From Brevibacterium sp. ZH18 (lineage in GTDB: Bacteria > Actinomycetota > Actinomycetes > Actinomycetales > Brevibacteriaceae), in the NCBI RefSeq assembly GCF_022748595.1, contig NZ_JALDSX010000008.1, positions 1 through 64,000 on the forward strand: 64,000 nucleotides of DNA, read 5' to 3'. Numbering within the stretch: position 1 is the stretch's first letter; every line of letters begins with the position of its first letter. This document shows positions 9,471 through 18,175 of this stretch, piece after piece. The notes beneath the pieces are model-generated. The model made no database searches. It was not told where the DNA came from and saw only the letters and a list, made by a program, of their open reading frames with translations. The translations under genes were made by a program, and so were the position numbers.

Positions 9471-9524
9471 CAGTGCCTGCAATCCGGATCGGCGATGAAG
9501 CGACAAAGCGGGTTGCAGGCACTG
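9471..9524. terminator. Convergent terminator hairpin
   Basis: A 16-bp stem (9471-9486 with 9509-9524, one G-U pair) with a 22-base loop, core arms CAGTGCCTGCAA and TTGCAGGCACTG. It sits between the ends of the convergent TetR and acetamidase genes and can serve both strands. Confidence 0.75.
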
Positions 9525-9536
9525 TTCTATAGTTGC

Positions 9537-10544
9537 CTACAGTTTCTTCAACCTCTCGTGTGCACCGCCGTATGGATAGCATCCCTTCAGGAGCGTCTTG
9601 GGAACCTTGCAGATGACGGTGTAGACCGTGTCCACTACGTTGGCGACCGGTGTGAGTGCTGTCTGGGAGACGAATTGGTACGAGTCCATCTGTGACATGC
9701 CAGTAATCTCCGCAACCCACGCGACCATGTCCGAATGGGCAATTCGGAAGGCATCTTCGAGCGGTCGTGCAGACCCACTCGCCATGATGAACTCATCTGT
9801 TTCGATGCGTGGCCACGGCGTGTAGACACCGGAAACCACATCGAGTGCGACTGTCGAATTCATCGCAGCTTCGACGGCCGTGCCGCAAGTTTCACCTTCA
9901 CCCTGCCGGGCGTGCCCATCGCCGAAGCTGAACATGGCACCTTCCACATTCACCCCCAGATAACACGTTGCCCCTTTCCGCAATTCAGGAGTATCCATGT
10001 TCCCTCCCCACGAGCCGAGGGTCAGAGACGAATGGACTTCACCTTTCGGCGGAGCCACTCCAACCGTTCCGTGCATCGGGTCCAGCGGCAGGGCGTACAC
10101 GTGATCGGAGTCATTGGCCACAAAGCCGACAGTCCGACGATCCCGGTCGATCGAGTAGCGCCACACATTTTCCTGCAACGGGTCCTGCAGGGACGCGGTG
10201 AGCGGGGTTGATGTGAGTGACCCGAAGAACGGGATCAACGCGCTGATTCCGAAGTCGAACCGAGGTTCGATCGACGTGAAATGCACTGCCAGAGAATCCC
10301 CGGGATGAGCCTGCGGAATGAAGAAAGGGCCAGTCTGAGGATTCAGGTAGCCTTCCATTTCCGCGTTGCTGGGCAGAGTCCCAACTTCATTGAGCCGGCC
10401 TGCAAAAGCATCCAGAGTAGACGTCGACAGCCGGGCCGGAACACCAACCTCGGCCACCGCATCGGTACCACCGAAAGTGTAGGTCAGCGCCTTCGGATCT
10501 CCGTCGAAATCCACCGCGTAGGTGACTTCATTCGCGTTCTTCAA
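9537..10544 (-). CDS. Acetamidase/formamidase family amidohydrolase
   Basis: A 335-residue enzyme of the FmdA/AmdA family, which hydrolyses formamide, acetamide or other short amides to ammonia and the acid. Recognisable are the GDSLAVHF segment, LGVNVEGAMFSFGDGHARQGEGE near residues 195-217 with metal-binding Asp/His residues, and the aromatic-rich C-terminal region. Translation appears to begin at TTG 10544, with GAGG seven bases upstream. It is the last gene of an NCS1 permease-amidase-acetamidase operon and follows the amidase by 13 bp. This suggests uptake of an amide or cyclic amide and stepwise release of nitrogen. The local codon choice is more AT-rich than in flanking genes. Confidence 0.85.
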   Translation of the reverse strand: MKNANEVTYAVDFDGDPKALTYTFGGTDAVAEVGVPARLSTSTLDAFAGRLNEVGTLPSNAEMEGYLNPQTGPFFIPQAHPGDSLAVHFTSIEPRFDFGISALIPFFGSLTSTPLTASLQDPLQENVWRYSIDRDRRTVGFVANDSDHVYALPLDPMHGTVGVAPPKGEVHSSLTLGSWGGNMDTPELRKGATCYLGVNVEGAMFSFGDGHARQGEGETCGTAVEAAMNSTVALDVVSGVYTPWPRIETDEFIMASGSARPLEDAFRIAHSDMVAWVAEITGMSQMDSYQFVSQTALTPVANVVDTVYTVICKVPKTLLKGCYPYGGAHERLKKL

Positions 10545-10557
10545 CTCCCAACCTCTT

Positions 10558-11955
10558 TCAGAATTCCGGATGCTTCGTATGAAAATCGGTGACTCTCTGG
10601 AAGGCGTTGGCGACTCGTACCAGCTCCTTCTCTGTCAGTGCTCCTCCAACCAGCTGACCGGCGACCGGTAATGTCTCGGCAATTGTGAACCCGATCGGGA
10701 ACGTGATCGTCGGCATCTGGCTCATTGTGAATGGCACCGTGTAACGGTGCACTTCAGCCAGTTGCTCGGCTCCCATCGTCAACATGTCTACAGCGAGCGG
10801 CGCTTCGTAAGGCAACCCTGGGTTGAACATCATATCGACCGTCGACAGGACATTCTCGACCGCGCCCTTGAAGATTGATCGACGCTTGAGCACTTCCTGA
10901 TACTGCACCGCAGATGCTCGTTTGCCGATGTTGATGACCTCACGTAGCCCCTCACCATATGAGGTTTCGTTCTCATCGAACCAGGCACCGTGAGCAAGTG
11001 CAGTCTGCACCCCGCAGACCGTGAACCAATCGTCATTGATCTGCTCGGGGTCGGGAAAGTTCACCGGAACAATCTCCGCACCGAGGGCCTCGAAAGTGGC
11101 AAGGGCAGCGATCATGCTGCTCTTCACCGTTTCTGAAACATCAGTGAGCGCCCAAGCAATGTCAATGCCAATCCGGGTGCCGGATAGGCTTATATCAGTT
11201 CGGGCGCCGTAGTGATCGACAGCCGCGGACAATGAAGTCGGGTCCTTCGGATCGAAGCCGGCAATAGCTTCGAGGACGATTCCCGCGTCGCGTGCCGACC
11301 GTGCCATCGGCCCAACGTGGTCAAGACTTCCTGCCAGTTCGAAGACTCCATATCTGCTGCATCGACCCCAGGTCGGCTTCAGCCCGGTCACCCCGTTGGC
11401 AGACGATGGCATACGGATAGAACCGCCAGTGTCTGAACCCAAAGTCGCAAAGGCGAGACCGCCCGCAGTCGAGGATCCACTTCCACTGGAGGAGACTCCC
11501 ACCCAGCGGTCCAGACCCCACGGATTCTTCGGCGGCTTGAACGGCAGAGTGTGCTCTCCGTATATACCCTCCGTGGTGTGCACCCTCCCCAGGATGACCG
11601 CCCCAGCCTCTCGCAGACGCTGGACGACAGTGGCCGTAGTATCTGCCTTCATGCCTTTGCGGCTCGACATTCCAACTTCGAGAGGACGACCTTGGTCACC
11701 GTAGATGTCCTTGATCGCCATCGGCACTCCGTGCAGAGGACCCCGCCATTGCCCACGGCGATACTCCGCATCCAAAGCATCCGCAGCGTTGCGGGCAGAA
11801 TCCACATCGACATAGGTATACGCCTGTAGGACCGGATCGACATCGGCTACACGTTGAAGCATATGGTCGACCACTTCACGCGAGCTGACTTCCCGTCGCA
11901 TGATCTTGCCGGACACAGATTCCAGGGTCTCAAAGTGCAAACTTTCGTCACTCAT
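10558..11955 (-). CDS. Amidase signature family enzyme
   Basis: A 465-residue amidase of the Ser-cisSer-Lys class. The catalytic lysine is K82 in GVPMAIKDIYGDQG. The cis-serine lies near residue 155 in the SSSGSGSS stretch, and the nucleophile is S179 in GSDTGGSIRMP. The 24-residue spacing between the serines matches the family. AGAAGGAGAA precedes the ATG. It hydrolyses an amide or carbamoyl bond; the substrate is not evident. Position between an NCS1 permease gene and an acetamidase gene suggests that one imported compound is processed by both hydrolases. Biuret, allophanate and hydantoin-type compounds are possible but unproven. Confidence 0.88.
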   Translation of the reverse strand: MSDESLHFETLESVSGKIMRREVSSREVVDHMLQRVADVDPVLQAYTYVDVDSARNAADALDAEYRRGQWRGPLHGVPMAIKDIYGDQGRPLEVGMSSRKGMKADTTATVVQRLREAGAVILGRVHTTEGIYGEHTLPFKPPKNPWGLDRWVGVSSSGSGSSTAGGLAFATLGSDTGGSIRMPSSANGVTGLKPTWGRCSRYGVFELAGSLDHVGPMARSARDAGIVLEAIAGFDPKDPTSLSAAVDHYGARTDISLSGTRIGIDIAWALTDVSETVKSSMIAALATFEALGAEIVPVNFPDPEQINDDWFTVCGVQTALAHGAWFDENETSYGEGLREVINIGKRASAVQYQEVLKRRSIFKGAVENVLSTVDMMFNPGLPYEAPLAVDMLTMGAEQLAEVHRYTVPFTMSQMPTITFPIGFTIAETLPVAGQLVGGALTEKELVRVANAFQRVTDFHTKHPEF

Positions 11956-11969
11956 GTGTCTTTCTCCTT

Positions 11970-13402
11970 CTATGCCTGATGCTTGGCCGCGTTGTCAACA
12001 AGGGAGTAAAAGCGTCCCTTGGTGATCACCGTCAGAAGTACGTGCAGGATCGGACCGATGAACATCGCAATGAACGATGCGTAGTAGATCGGATACATAC
12101 CGGCAAGGCCTAGTCCCCCGATGATGACAGCGACTCCCATAGCGATCATTCCGCATGGATTCCAGTCTCTGATGACCTTCTCGTCATAATCGATCTTCTC
12201 CGTCGGAGCGTATTTGAACACTTTTCGGCACACGTAATAGTCCGCGAGGAGGATGAAGATCCACGTATTCGTCATGATTCCGGTGACTGCCAAGAAGGTG
12301 TCGGTGTACTGCAGAACGTTGACTGGATAGAGCGCAATACCCAAGATCAGGAGTCCGACCATCCACCAGTTGCGCCGGATCGGCCTCTTCGCGAATGCAT
12401 CCCAAGTGTTGGAGAATGCGAGAGACCCTGAATAGAGGTTCATGACATTGATTCGAATCTGGGTGATGATGGCGAACACAACGCCAAGGAAGCCCATGAC
12501 CATTGCGAAGACGAACCCGGGATCGGTCGAATAGAGGACTGGATCCCCCTGGGAGATACTCGGGTAGACCGTGAAAGCGAGGAGCGATCCCAGGATCAGG
12601 ACGACGGCGATCATAATCATCTCGCCGAACATGATTCCTGCGGTCCCCTTGTACCCGATCTGAGGGCGTGAGAAGCGACCATAGTCCGTGGCGAGCAGAG
12701 CCTGGAACACGATCTGCCCATTCACCAACGAGAACGCCTGCCACATCACCGTGGGATCATCTGGAGTAAGTGAAACCCATTGCCCGGGCCCCGCAATTGC
12801 GTGGCCCTGAGAGAGCATAAAAATTCCGAGGATGAAAAGCCCCAAGAAGATCGGCATGCCGAAACGTTGCAGAATATTCATCGAGTGCATTCCACGCCAA
12901 GCAAAATACAATGCCGCGGCACCGACAAGCGCAAAGATAACACTTGCGGTCACCGAGCTCTGACCTACCCCGAAATATTCACTCAACGCATGCGAAACAA
13001 TGCTTCCTTCAAAAATAAAGTAGAAATGTAGTTGATTCCATAAATGAAGGAAGCAACGGCTGACCCTTTTGCGCCAAACCCCAATCCACGGGTGAGGAGA
13101 ACAAGACTGAGTCCTTCCTTCGACGCAATCTTCATAATGAGCGAACCAAGCACCGTGGACACCACAACCAGATAGCCGATCGGAATCAACATCATTGGCC
13201 AACCGACGAGGAAGCCGATCTGGCCCCCAAGAGTGAACCAGAACATCGCGGTGACGTTGCCCGTCAGAATCAGGAGGATTGCAAATGCAGGCCATCGCTG
13301 AGACCGTGGAACTCGCTTCGTTGCGTAACTTTCCATTTGATCATCCAGCGACGTTGCTGGACTTTTGAAGGCATCCCTGAGCGCCAATGTGACCTCTTTC
13401 AT
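11970..13402 (-). pseudogene. NCS1-family permease, frameshifted
   Basis: The gene reads as a nucleobase:cation symporter-1 (cytosine/allantoin/hydantoin-type) carrier split over two frames. The first part, from ATG 13402, gives the N-terminus and TM1-3, ending FIYGINYI. The rest, from about 13027 to 11970, continues with FYFIFEGSIVSHALSEYFG and nine further membrane segments. Adding one T in the T-run at 13024-13026 restores a single frame of about 477 residues, the normal family length. Everything else is intact, so this is either a recent mutation or a base-calling error. It heads the amide operon: it would import the substrate of the two hydrolases downstream. Codon use is AT-richer than in neighbouring genes. 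Confidence 0.8.
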
Positions 13403-13677
13403 AGTCGAGACCTAGCAAGACTCACATGTCCAAGGCATTCTTGCAATGAAACTTATGGAAAATCCCAACTGTCAAGACTGCGATACTTCACAGTCATTGT
13501 GCAAAAACGCCTATTGCATTCCGGCGGCAGGTAAGGGATATGTTCGTGGTTGCCAAACTTAGTTGCCAATTCCGCTCAATTTACGTACTAAATCAGTGAT
13601 CATCAAAACGCAATAGCGCGCCTGATTGTTGCCAGACCCGCCGCCCAAAGGCTCTGGAGTTGTGCGCATATAGTAGT
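13403..13677. other. AT-richer upstream region of the amide operon
   Basis: No gene is visible in this 275-bp stretch. It holds three copies of GTTGCCA (13549, 13562 and about 13627); the first two, as GTTGCCAA, are 13 bp apart. ACTGT/ACAGT arms lie nearer the permease start. It probably carries the permease promoter and regulator sites; no regulator gene is adjacent. Confidence 0.4.
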
Positions 13678-13709
13678 GGAGGCTGCGCCGGTTCTCTGAC
13701 GCAGCCTCC
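13678..13709. terminator. Terminator hairpin after the flavin monooxygenase
   Basis: A perfect 10-bp stem, GGAGGCTGCG (13678-13687) with CGCAGCCTCC (13700-13709), with a 12-base loop. It lies 33 bp beyond the stop codon of the minus-strand monooxygenase. No clear T-tract follows on either strand. Confidence 0.65.
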
Positions 13710-13742
13710 TCCTCATCTAGAGGGGTCGAGACCACCAACGTC

Positions 13743-15563
13743 TCAGCTCAGGTGGTGAGATTCTTGCAGGCCGTACACCGGCGTATCGATTCCCTCATAG
13801 CGCGCTTTGAGCTGGAGCCCCAGGTATAGCGAGTAGTGCCGTGACTGGTGGAGGTTGCCTCCCATGAACCAGAGGTTCTCCTGCTGAGTGGGCTTCCACA
13901 TGTTCCGCTCTTCGCCCTCCCACGGGCCGGGGTCCTTGGTGGTATCGGAGCCGAGGCCCCAGCATTTACCCACCTTGTCCGCAGTCTCCTGATCGACGAG
14001 GTCAGCGACCCACCCGTTCATCGACCCGTATCCGGTTGCGTAGACGACAAGGTCAGCAGGCAGCTCGGTGCCATCGGCGAGTGCTACGGAGCCCTCGGTC
14101 AGATGGTCAACGTCGCCCTTGGCCAGTTTCACCTTGCCGTCGGCGACGAGTTCAGCGGAGCCGACGTCGATGTAGTAACCGGAGCCGCGGCGCAGGTACT
14201 TGAGGAAGAGCCCGGACTCGTCGTCACCGAAGTCGAGGTCGAACCCGGCTGCTTCCATCCGCTGGTAGAAGTCCTTGTCGCGCTCCTTCATCTGGTCGTA
14301 GAGCGGAATCTGGAATTCGTGCATGATCCGATACGGCAAAGAAGCAAAGATGAGATCGGCCTTCTCCGTGGTGACACCGTTGGCGAGCGCCTTCTCCGAA
14401 TAGAGATCGCCGAGTCCGATCTCCATGAGCGAGTCGCTCTTGACGATATGCGTGCTCGAGCGTTGGACCATCGTCACATCGGCGCCGTGTTCGTAGAGCG
14501 CCCCGCAGATGTCGAAGGCGGAGTTGTTGCTGCCGACGACGACGACCTTCTTGCCCGTATAGGCGTCGGGACCCCGGTGTTCCGAAGAGTGCTGTTGCTC
14601 GCCCTTGAAGATGTCGGCCCCGGGGAAGCTCGGAACATTCGGCTTGCCGGACATGCCCGTGGCCATGACGAGCTGGGTCGGGTGCAACGTCACCTTTTCG
14701 CCATTGCGCTCGACTTCGACTGTCCACTGCTGCGACTTCTCGTCGTATTTCGCCGAGTTGGCCGTCGTCGACGACCAATACGGAATCTCCATCACCTTGG
14801 TGTAGAACTCCAACCAATCTGCGATCTTGTCCTTCGGGGCGAACACCGGCCAGTTGTCGGGGAATTTGAGGTAGGGCAGGTGGTCGTACCAGACCGGGTC
14901 GTGCAGGCACAGTGACTTGTAGCGTGATCTCCACTGGTCACCTGGACGCTCCCAGCGATCGATGACGAGAGCAGGCACACCGAGCTGACGCAGGCGAGCG
15001 CCCAAAGCAATGCCGCCCTGTCCGCCACCGACGACGAGGATGTACGGGTCAGCGCTCTTGCCCCAGGCGGCGTCCTCCTCGGCGAGCTTCTCCGACCAGG
15101 ACTTCCGGTCGGGGTCGACTCCATGCTCGGCGCCCTTGACTCGGCGGTCTCCGCGGGGCTCTTCGTGGCCGACCAGTTCCTGCAGTGCGGTGAGCACGGT
15201 CCACGCTTTGGTCCCGTCCTCGTCGATGAGCCGGACGAGGCCCTTGCCACGTCCCACCGAGGTGGCGAAGGTGAACCAGGCTTCGGTCACTCCGTCAGCT
15301 GTCGCGGCGGGTTCGCTGAGTTCGAATTCCGTGGGCGAGACCCGATCCAAGTTGGCCGTCAGCAGATCGGTGACGCCTTCGGGGTTCTCCACCGTCTTGA
15401 GGTTCCAGGTGAAGGAGACCAGGTCCCTCCAATAGCTCGCCGTGGCGAACAGTCCCGCTGCGGCCTTGATATCCCGACTGCGCAGTGCGGATTCGAAGTC
15501 ACCCAACCATTGGGTTGCGATGTCGTCGGCGGTGAGCTGTGGGCGTTCAACTGTCGTTGTCAT
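13743..15563 (-). CDS. Flavin-containing monooxygenase with N-terminal NTF2-like domain
   Basis: A 606-residue group B flavoprotein monooxygenase. Residues 10-135 form a SnoaL/NTF2-like domain. The oxygenase follows, with an FAD-binding glycine loop at 179-184 (GGGQGG), the FMO fingerprint FxGxxxH at 319-325, an NADPH-binding GSNNSAFD near 344-351, and a late ATGY motif. It would insert oxygen into a ketone, amine or sulfide using NADPH and O2. ATG 15561-15563 is chosen because GAGGAG precedes it. It is divergent from a GAF-domain regulator across 113 bp, the arrangement expected for an inducible catabolic oxygenase. The substrate is not known; Baeyer-Villiger chemistry is possible. Confidence 0.85.
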   Translation of the reverse strand: MTTTVERPQLTADDIATQWLGDFESALRSRDIKAAAGLFATASYWRDLVSFTWNLKTVENPEGVTDLLTANLDRVSPTEFELSEPAATADGVTEAWFTFATSVGRGKGLVRLIDEDGTKAWTVLTALQELVGHEEPRGDRRVKGAEHGVDPDRKSWSEKLAEEDAAWGKSADPYILVVGGGQGGIALGARLRQLGVPALVIDRWERPGDQWRSRYKSLCLHDPVWYDHLPYLKFPDNWPVFAPKDKIADWLEFYTKVMEIPYWSSTTANSAKYDEKSQQWTVEVERNGEKVTLHPTQLVMATGMSGKPNVPSFPGADIFKGEQQHSSEHRGPDAYTGKKVVVVGSNNSAFDICGALYEHGADVTMVQRSSTHIVKSDSLMEIGLGDLYSEKALANGVTTEKADLIFASLPYRIMHEFQIPLYDQMKERDKDFYQRMEAAGFDLDFGDDESGLFLKYLRRGSGYYIDVGSAELVADGKVKLAKGDVDHLTEGSVALADGTELPADLVVYATGYGSMNGWVADLVDQETADKVGKCWGLGSDTTKDPGPWEGEERNMWKPTQQENLWFMGGNLHQSRHYSLYLGLQLKARYEGIDTPVYGLQESHHLS

Positions 15564-15625
15564 GTCACTCCTCTTCGTTGAGCTGTGTGATCCCAAACTA
15601 TGCCTAGGCGAACACCCGCGAAAGA

Positions 15626-15658
15626 GTTGCATGAAGTTGCATGGTCAGCGGTGCATGC
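15626..15658. promoter_or_regulatory. Repeated GTTGCATG elements in the divergent promoter
   Basis: GTTGCATG occurs at 15626 and 15636 (exactly ten bases apart, one helical turn) and a related GTGCATGC at 15651. The GCATG/CATGC cores also form an inverted pair. They lie between the monooxygenase and the GAF regulator and are plausible binding sites for that regulator; this is inference. Confidence 0.45.
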
Positions 15659-15676
15659 CACACCTATACTCGAGAC

Positions 15677-16846
15677 ATGCCTCAGCCGGATCTGGCGCAT
15701 CTCGCCAAAGATCTGTCACGCATTCACGATGCCGTGATCACCGGTGGATCACCGCCGGAGCAACCACGCGCGCTCGTCAAGCGCTCGTGGGATCGAATGC
15801 TGCGCTTGGGCCTCGACCCTGCCGGCGGCAATCACCGCATAGTGGCCGCCGAGGCGGACGTTCAGTCCCGCAGACACCGGTCGAAGCTGCGCCTGATCGT
15901 CGAAGAGATGAAATCAGTGCTTCTACAGGCCCCCGAGGCCGCAACGTTCATTCTCGTCGTCACCGATGCCGACGGTGTCATCCTCTGGCGCGATGGTGCC
16001 GCCGCCGCTCGCCGACAGGCCGATGGCCTGGGGTTCGTCGAAGGTGCCCATTGGTCCGAATCGATTGTCGGCACGAACGCCATCGGAACCGCCCTGGCCG
16101 AGGAAGCACCGGTACAGCTCTTCTCCGCTGAGCATTTCGAATCAGCCCAGCATCCTTGGTACTGCAGTGCCGTGCCCGTCCACGACCCCAATGATGGCCG
16201 GCTGCTCGGTGTGGTCGACATCAGCGGGCCTGCCCTCACTCTTCACCCCACTGTGCAGTCTCTGGTGACGACAGCCGTTCGCCTGGCTGAGGCGCGGCTG
16301 ATGATCCATCAACAGGAGCGATTGAGCAGTCTGCGTACGCGAATGTCCACTGTCCTCCGAGGCAGCCGGTCGCCCGCTCTCGTCGTCGACGATGACGGTT
16401 GGGTCGCCTACCAGCAGGGAGTGCAGGCCCGGGACCGGATAGAAGTCCCGGCCCCCGATCGCACGATCCTCATCCCCGGCGCCGGGCTGTGTCTGCCCGA
16501 ACGGATCGCAGGAGGATGGCTGCTCCAGCCCGCGAGCGGTGACGGCGGACGTCAGGTCGCCGTCGTGCTGCGACAGTCGGTGCAACCGGCGGTCGTCGAG
16601 ATCGATTCGAACGGTGAGCCTCTCACCGTTCCGCTCACGCCGCGGCGGGCCCAGATCCTGGCGGCGATCACCTCGGCGGGGCCCACGGGCGTCAGCGCCT
16701 CCGAACTCAGCCTCAAGCTGTACGGAGATGCCGACCATCTGGTCACCGTACGCGCCGAGGTGTCCCGGCTGCGCAGGTCGATCGGCGCACTCATCGCCAC
16801 CCAGCCCTACCGCTGGGCGGAAGGCGTGACCGCACGGCTCGAATGA
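15677..16846 (+). CDS. GAF-domain transcriptional regulator (AcoR/MimR-like sensor, no AAA domain)
   Basis: A 389-residue protein. Residues 60-215 form the GAF sensor module of AcoR-type activators, with the family signature WSESIVGTNAIGTAL and the following QHPWYCSAVPVHDP. The sigma-54-interacting AAA+ domain (GAFTGA) is absent. Instead the C-terminus (about 320-385) carries a winged-helix segment with LTPRRAQILAAI and a recognition-helix-like VTVRAEVSRLRRSIG. The start at 15677 is where the family similarity begins. It probably senses a small aromatic or ketone substrate and activates the divergent monooxygenase. The alternative is an unrelated target elsewhere. Confidence 0.8.
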   Translation: MPQPDLAHLAKDLSRIHDAVITGGSPPEQPRALVKRSWDRMLRLGLDPAGGNHRIVAAEADVQSRRHRSKLRLIVEEMKSVLLQAPEAATFILVVTDADGVILWRDGAAAARRQADGLGFVEGAHWSESIVGTNAIGTALAEEAPVQLFSAEHFESAQHPWYCSAVPVHDPNDGRLLGVVDISGPALTLHPTVQSLVTTAVRLAEARLMIHQQERLSSLRTRMSTVLRGSRSPALVVDDDGWVAYQQGVQARDRIEVPAPDRTILIPGAGLCLPERIAGGWLLQPASGDGGRQVAVVLRQSVQPAVVEIDSNGEPLTVPLTPRRAQILAAITSAGPTGVSASELSLKLYGDADHLVTVRAEVSRLRRSIGALIATQPYRWAEGVTARLE

Positions 16847-16873
16847 CATCGATTCCCGCCGAGGCGGTCCAAC

Positions 16874-17287
16874 CTAATGCGCGTCAGCACCCCGGTAGGT
16901 GCCGAAGTTCCACAGCACTCCCTCGGGGTCCTGGACGCTGAAGTCCTTGGATCCGTAGTCCTGTTCGGTCAGCCCCATGACCTCGGTGGCACCGGCCTCA
17001 ATCGCCCTGCGATAGAGATCCTCGACCTCATCAGTGGCGATGTAGACCGAGCCGGCCGCAACCCCGGTATTCGTCATGACTCCGCCGTCATCACGTACGG
17101 ACCCGAGCATCACTCCTCCACCACCCGGCCAGCGCAGTTCGGCATGGTCGACGTGCTGCGGGTCATCGGCGTTCGTGTATTCGGCTGCGACCTCGAAACC
17201 GAAGGCCTCCTGCAGGAAGGCGATCGCGGCTTTCGCGTCGCGGTAGCGAAACGTCGGCCAGACGTTGGCTCCGTTGCTGTTCGACAT
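16874..17287 (-). CDS. VOC-superfamily (glyoxalase/bleomycin-resistance-like) protein
   Basis: A 137-residue protein with the paired beta-alpha-beta-beta-beta modules of the VOC fold, close to PhnB-like members. The C-terminal FSVQDPEGVLWNFGTY contains the usual metal-site Glu/Asp region. It could be a metal-dependent isomerase or dioxygenase, or bind a toxin; function is unassigned. It follows a decayed AraC gene on the same strand. In related bacteria AraC regulators commonly sit beside VOC genes (general knowledge), so the VOC gene may have lost its local regulator. Confidence 0.8.
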   Translation of the reverse strand: MSNSNGANVWPTFRYRDAKAAIAFLQEAFGFEVAAEYTNADDPQHVDHAELRWPGGGGVMLGSVRDDGGVMTNTGVAAGSVYIATDEVEDLYRRAIEAGATEVMGLTEQDYGSKDFSVQDPEGVLWNFGTYRGADAH

Positions 17288-17365
17288 GATGTGTCCCTTT
17301 CCTCGTCGTTTCGGTACACACCATCATGGGTCGACCCACGGTGCGCAGTCTTGGACAAATGGGAA

Positions 17366-18045
17366 CTATCCCGAAAGTCGCACGATCGGATCGTCATCGA
17401 GCCAGCTCGTCGGATTCGTCCCGGTCAGCAGTTTGAAATCGCGATTGAGATGCGACTGATCGGTGTAGCCGCAGACTGCTGCAACCTCGGCCAGCGTTGC
17501 CCTGCTCGCCGTGATCATACGTCGGGCCCGGTCGAAGCGGATGACTCGCGCGGCCTCCTTCGGTCCGATTCCGAACTCGGCGCGAAACGCCCCATTGAGA
17601 TGTCGTCTGCTCCAGCCGACCTCGTCCGCCACGAGCGAGACCGGCAGACCGCCGTGACTGCGCGCGATCCGCCGCCACGATTCGACCACCTCGGCGCGGG
17701 GGCCACCACTGCCATGGACGGTGCGAAGAAGAACATCGTCGAAGGCGTCGAAGCGCTCAGGCCAAGACGTTGCGACGTTGACGCGCTCATGAAGTTCGAC
17801 GGCAACGGGCCGTGCAATGTCGTTGAGGTCAAGGGAATGGTGGGCGAACTCGACGGCGGGAACATCGAAGAAGACTGGTGCAGCGGTTCGCCGATGGCCA
17901 CGATGAACGTCATCGTCCCTGACGGCAGACCGAGGTGGGTTCCAGCCGGAGCATCCGAGATGTCGTAGCCGACGTAGTCCCCGACGAAGGGCCGCAGCCG
18001 CGCATGCGGGCTGCGGATCAGGTCACCGTTGGCCGCCGCGGACAT
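17366..18045 (-). pseudogene. AraC-family regulator with internal deletion and frameshift
   Basis: The N-terminus from ATG 18045 (RLRPFVGDYVGYDISDAPAG...) runs in frame to IGEPLH at about 17885. The reading then belongs to another frame, giving an AVEFAHHSLDLNDIARPV segment, the linker, and a complete AraC DNA-binding domain that ends at 17366 (LAEVAAVCGYTDQSHLNRDFK). Compared with usual AraC proteins of this type, about 45 residues between these parts are missing. The gap is not a multiple of three, so no full product can be made. A 107-residue C-terminal peptide with the DNA-binding helices could still be translated from ATG 17689. The VOC gene downstream is its likely former target. Confidence 0.7.
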
Positions 18046-18077
18046 GTTCGCAGTGTAGTCCGGGCACCCGTGCCGCC

Positions 18078-18126
18078 TCCAGCAATCAGCGTGAATATCG
18101 CCGCGTCCAGCAATCAGCGCGAATAT
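18078..18126. repeat. Two-copy direct repeat, 28-bp period
   Basis: The 21-base unit TCCAGCAATCAGCGYGAATAT occurs at 18078-18098 and 18106-18126 with one mismatch. It lies just upstream of the ArsR-SRPBCC promoter and downstream (in promoter sense) of the AraC start. It could be a regulator site or a small tandem duplication. Confidence 0.6.
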
Positions 18127-18139
18127 CTGCGCACACCTA

Positions 18140-18169
18140 TTGACTTATGCAGGTAAATGCCTGCATATT
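18140..18169 (+). promoter_or_regulatory. Promoter with ArsR-type operator between -35 and -10
   Basis: A -35 (TTGACT, 18140-18145) and a -10 (CATATT, 18164-18169) are 18 bp apart. An inverted repeat, ATGCAGG (18147-18153) and CCTGCAT (18160-18166), fills the spacer and touches the -10. The GTG start codon at 18176 lies where transcription should begin, so the mRNA is probably leaderless. A bound ArsR dimer would block RNA polymerase; autoregulation is the natural reading. Confidence 0.6.
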
Positions 18170-18175
18170 GTAAAG

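Noticed and set aside
13848-14915. A 355-codon open frame on the + strand
   Set aside because: It is opposite the flavin monooxygenase with its FAD, NADPH and FMO motifs.
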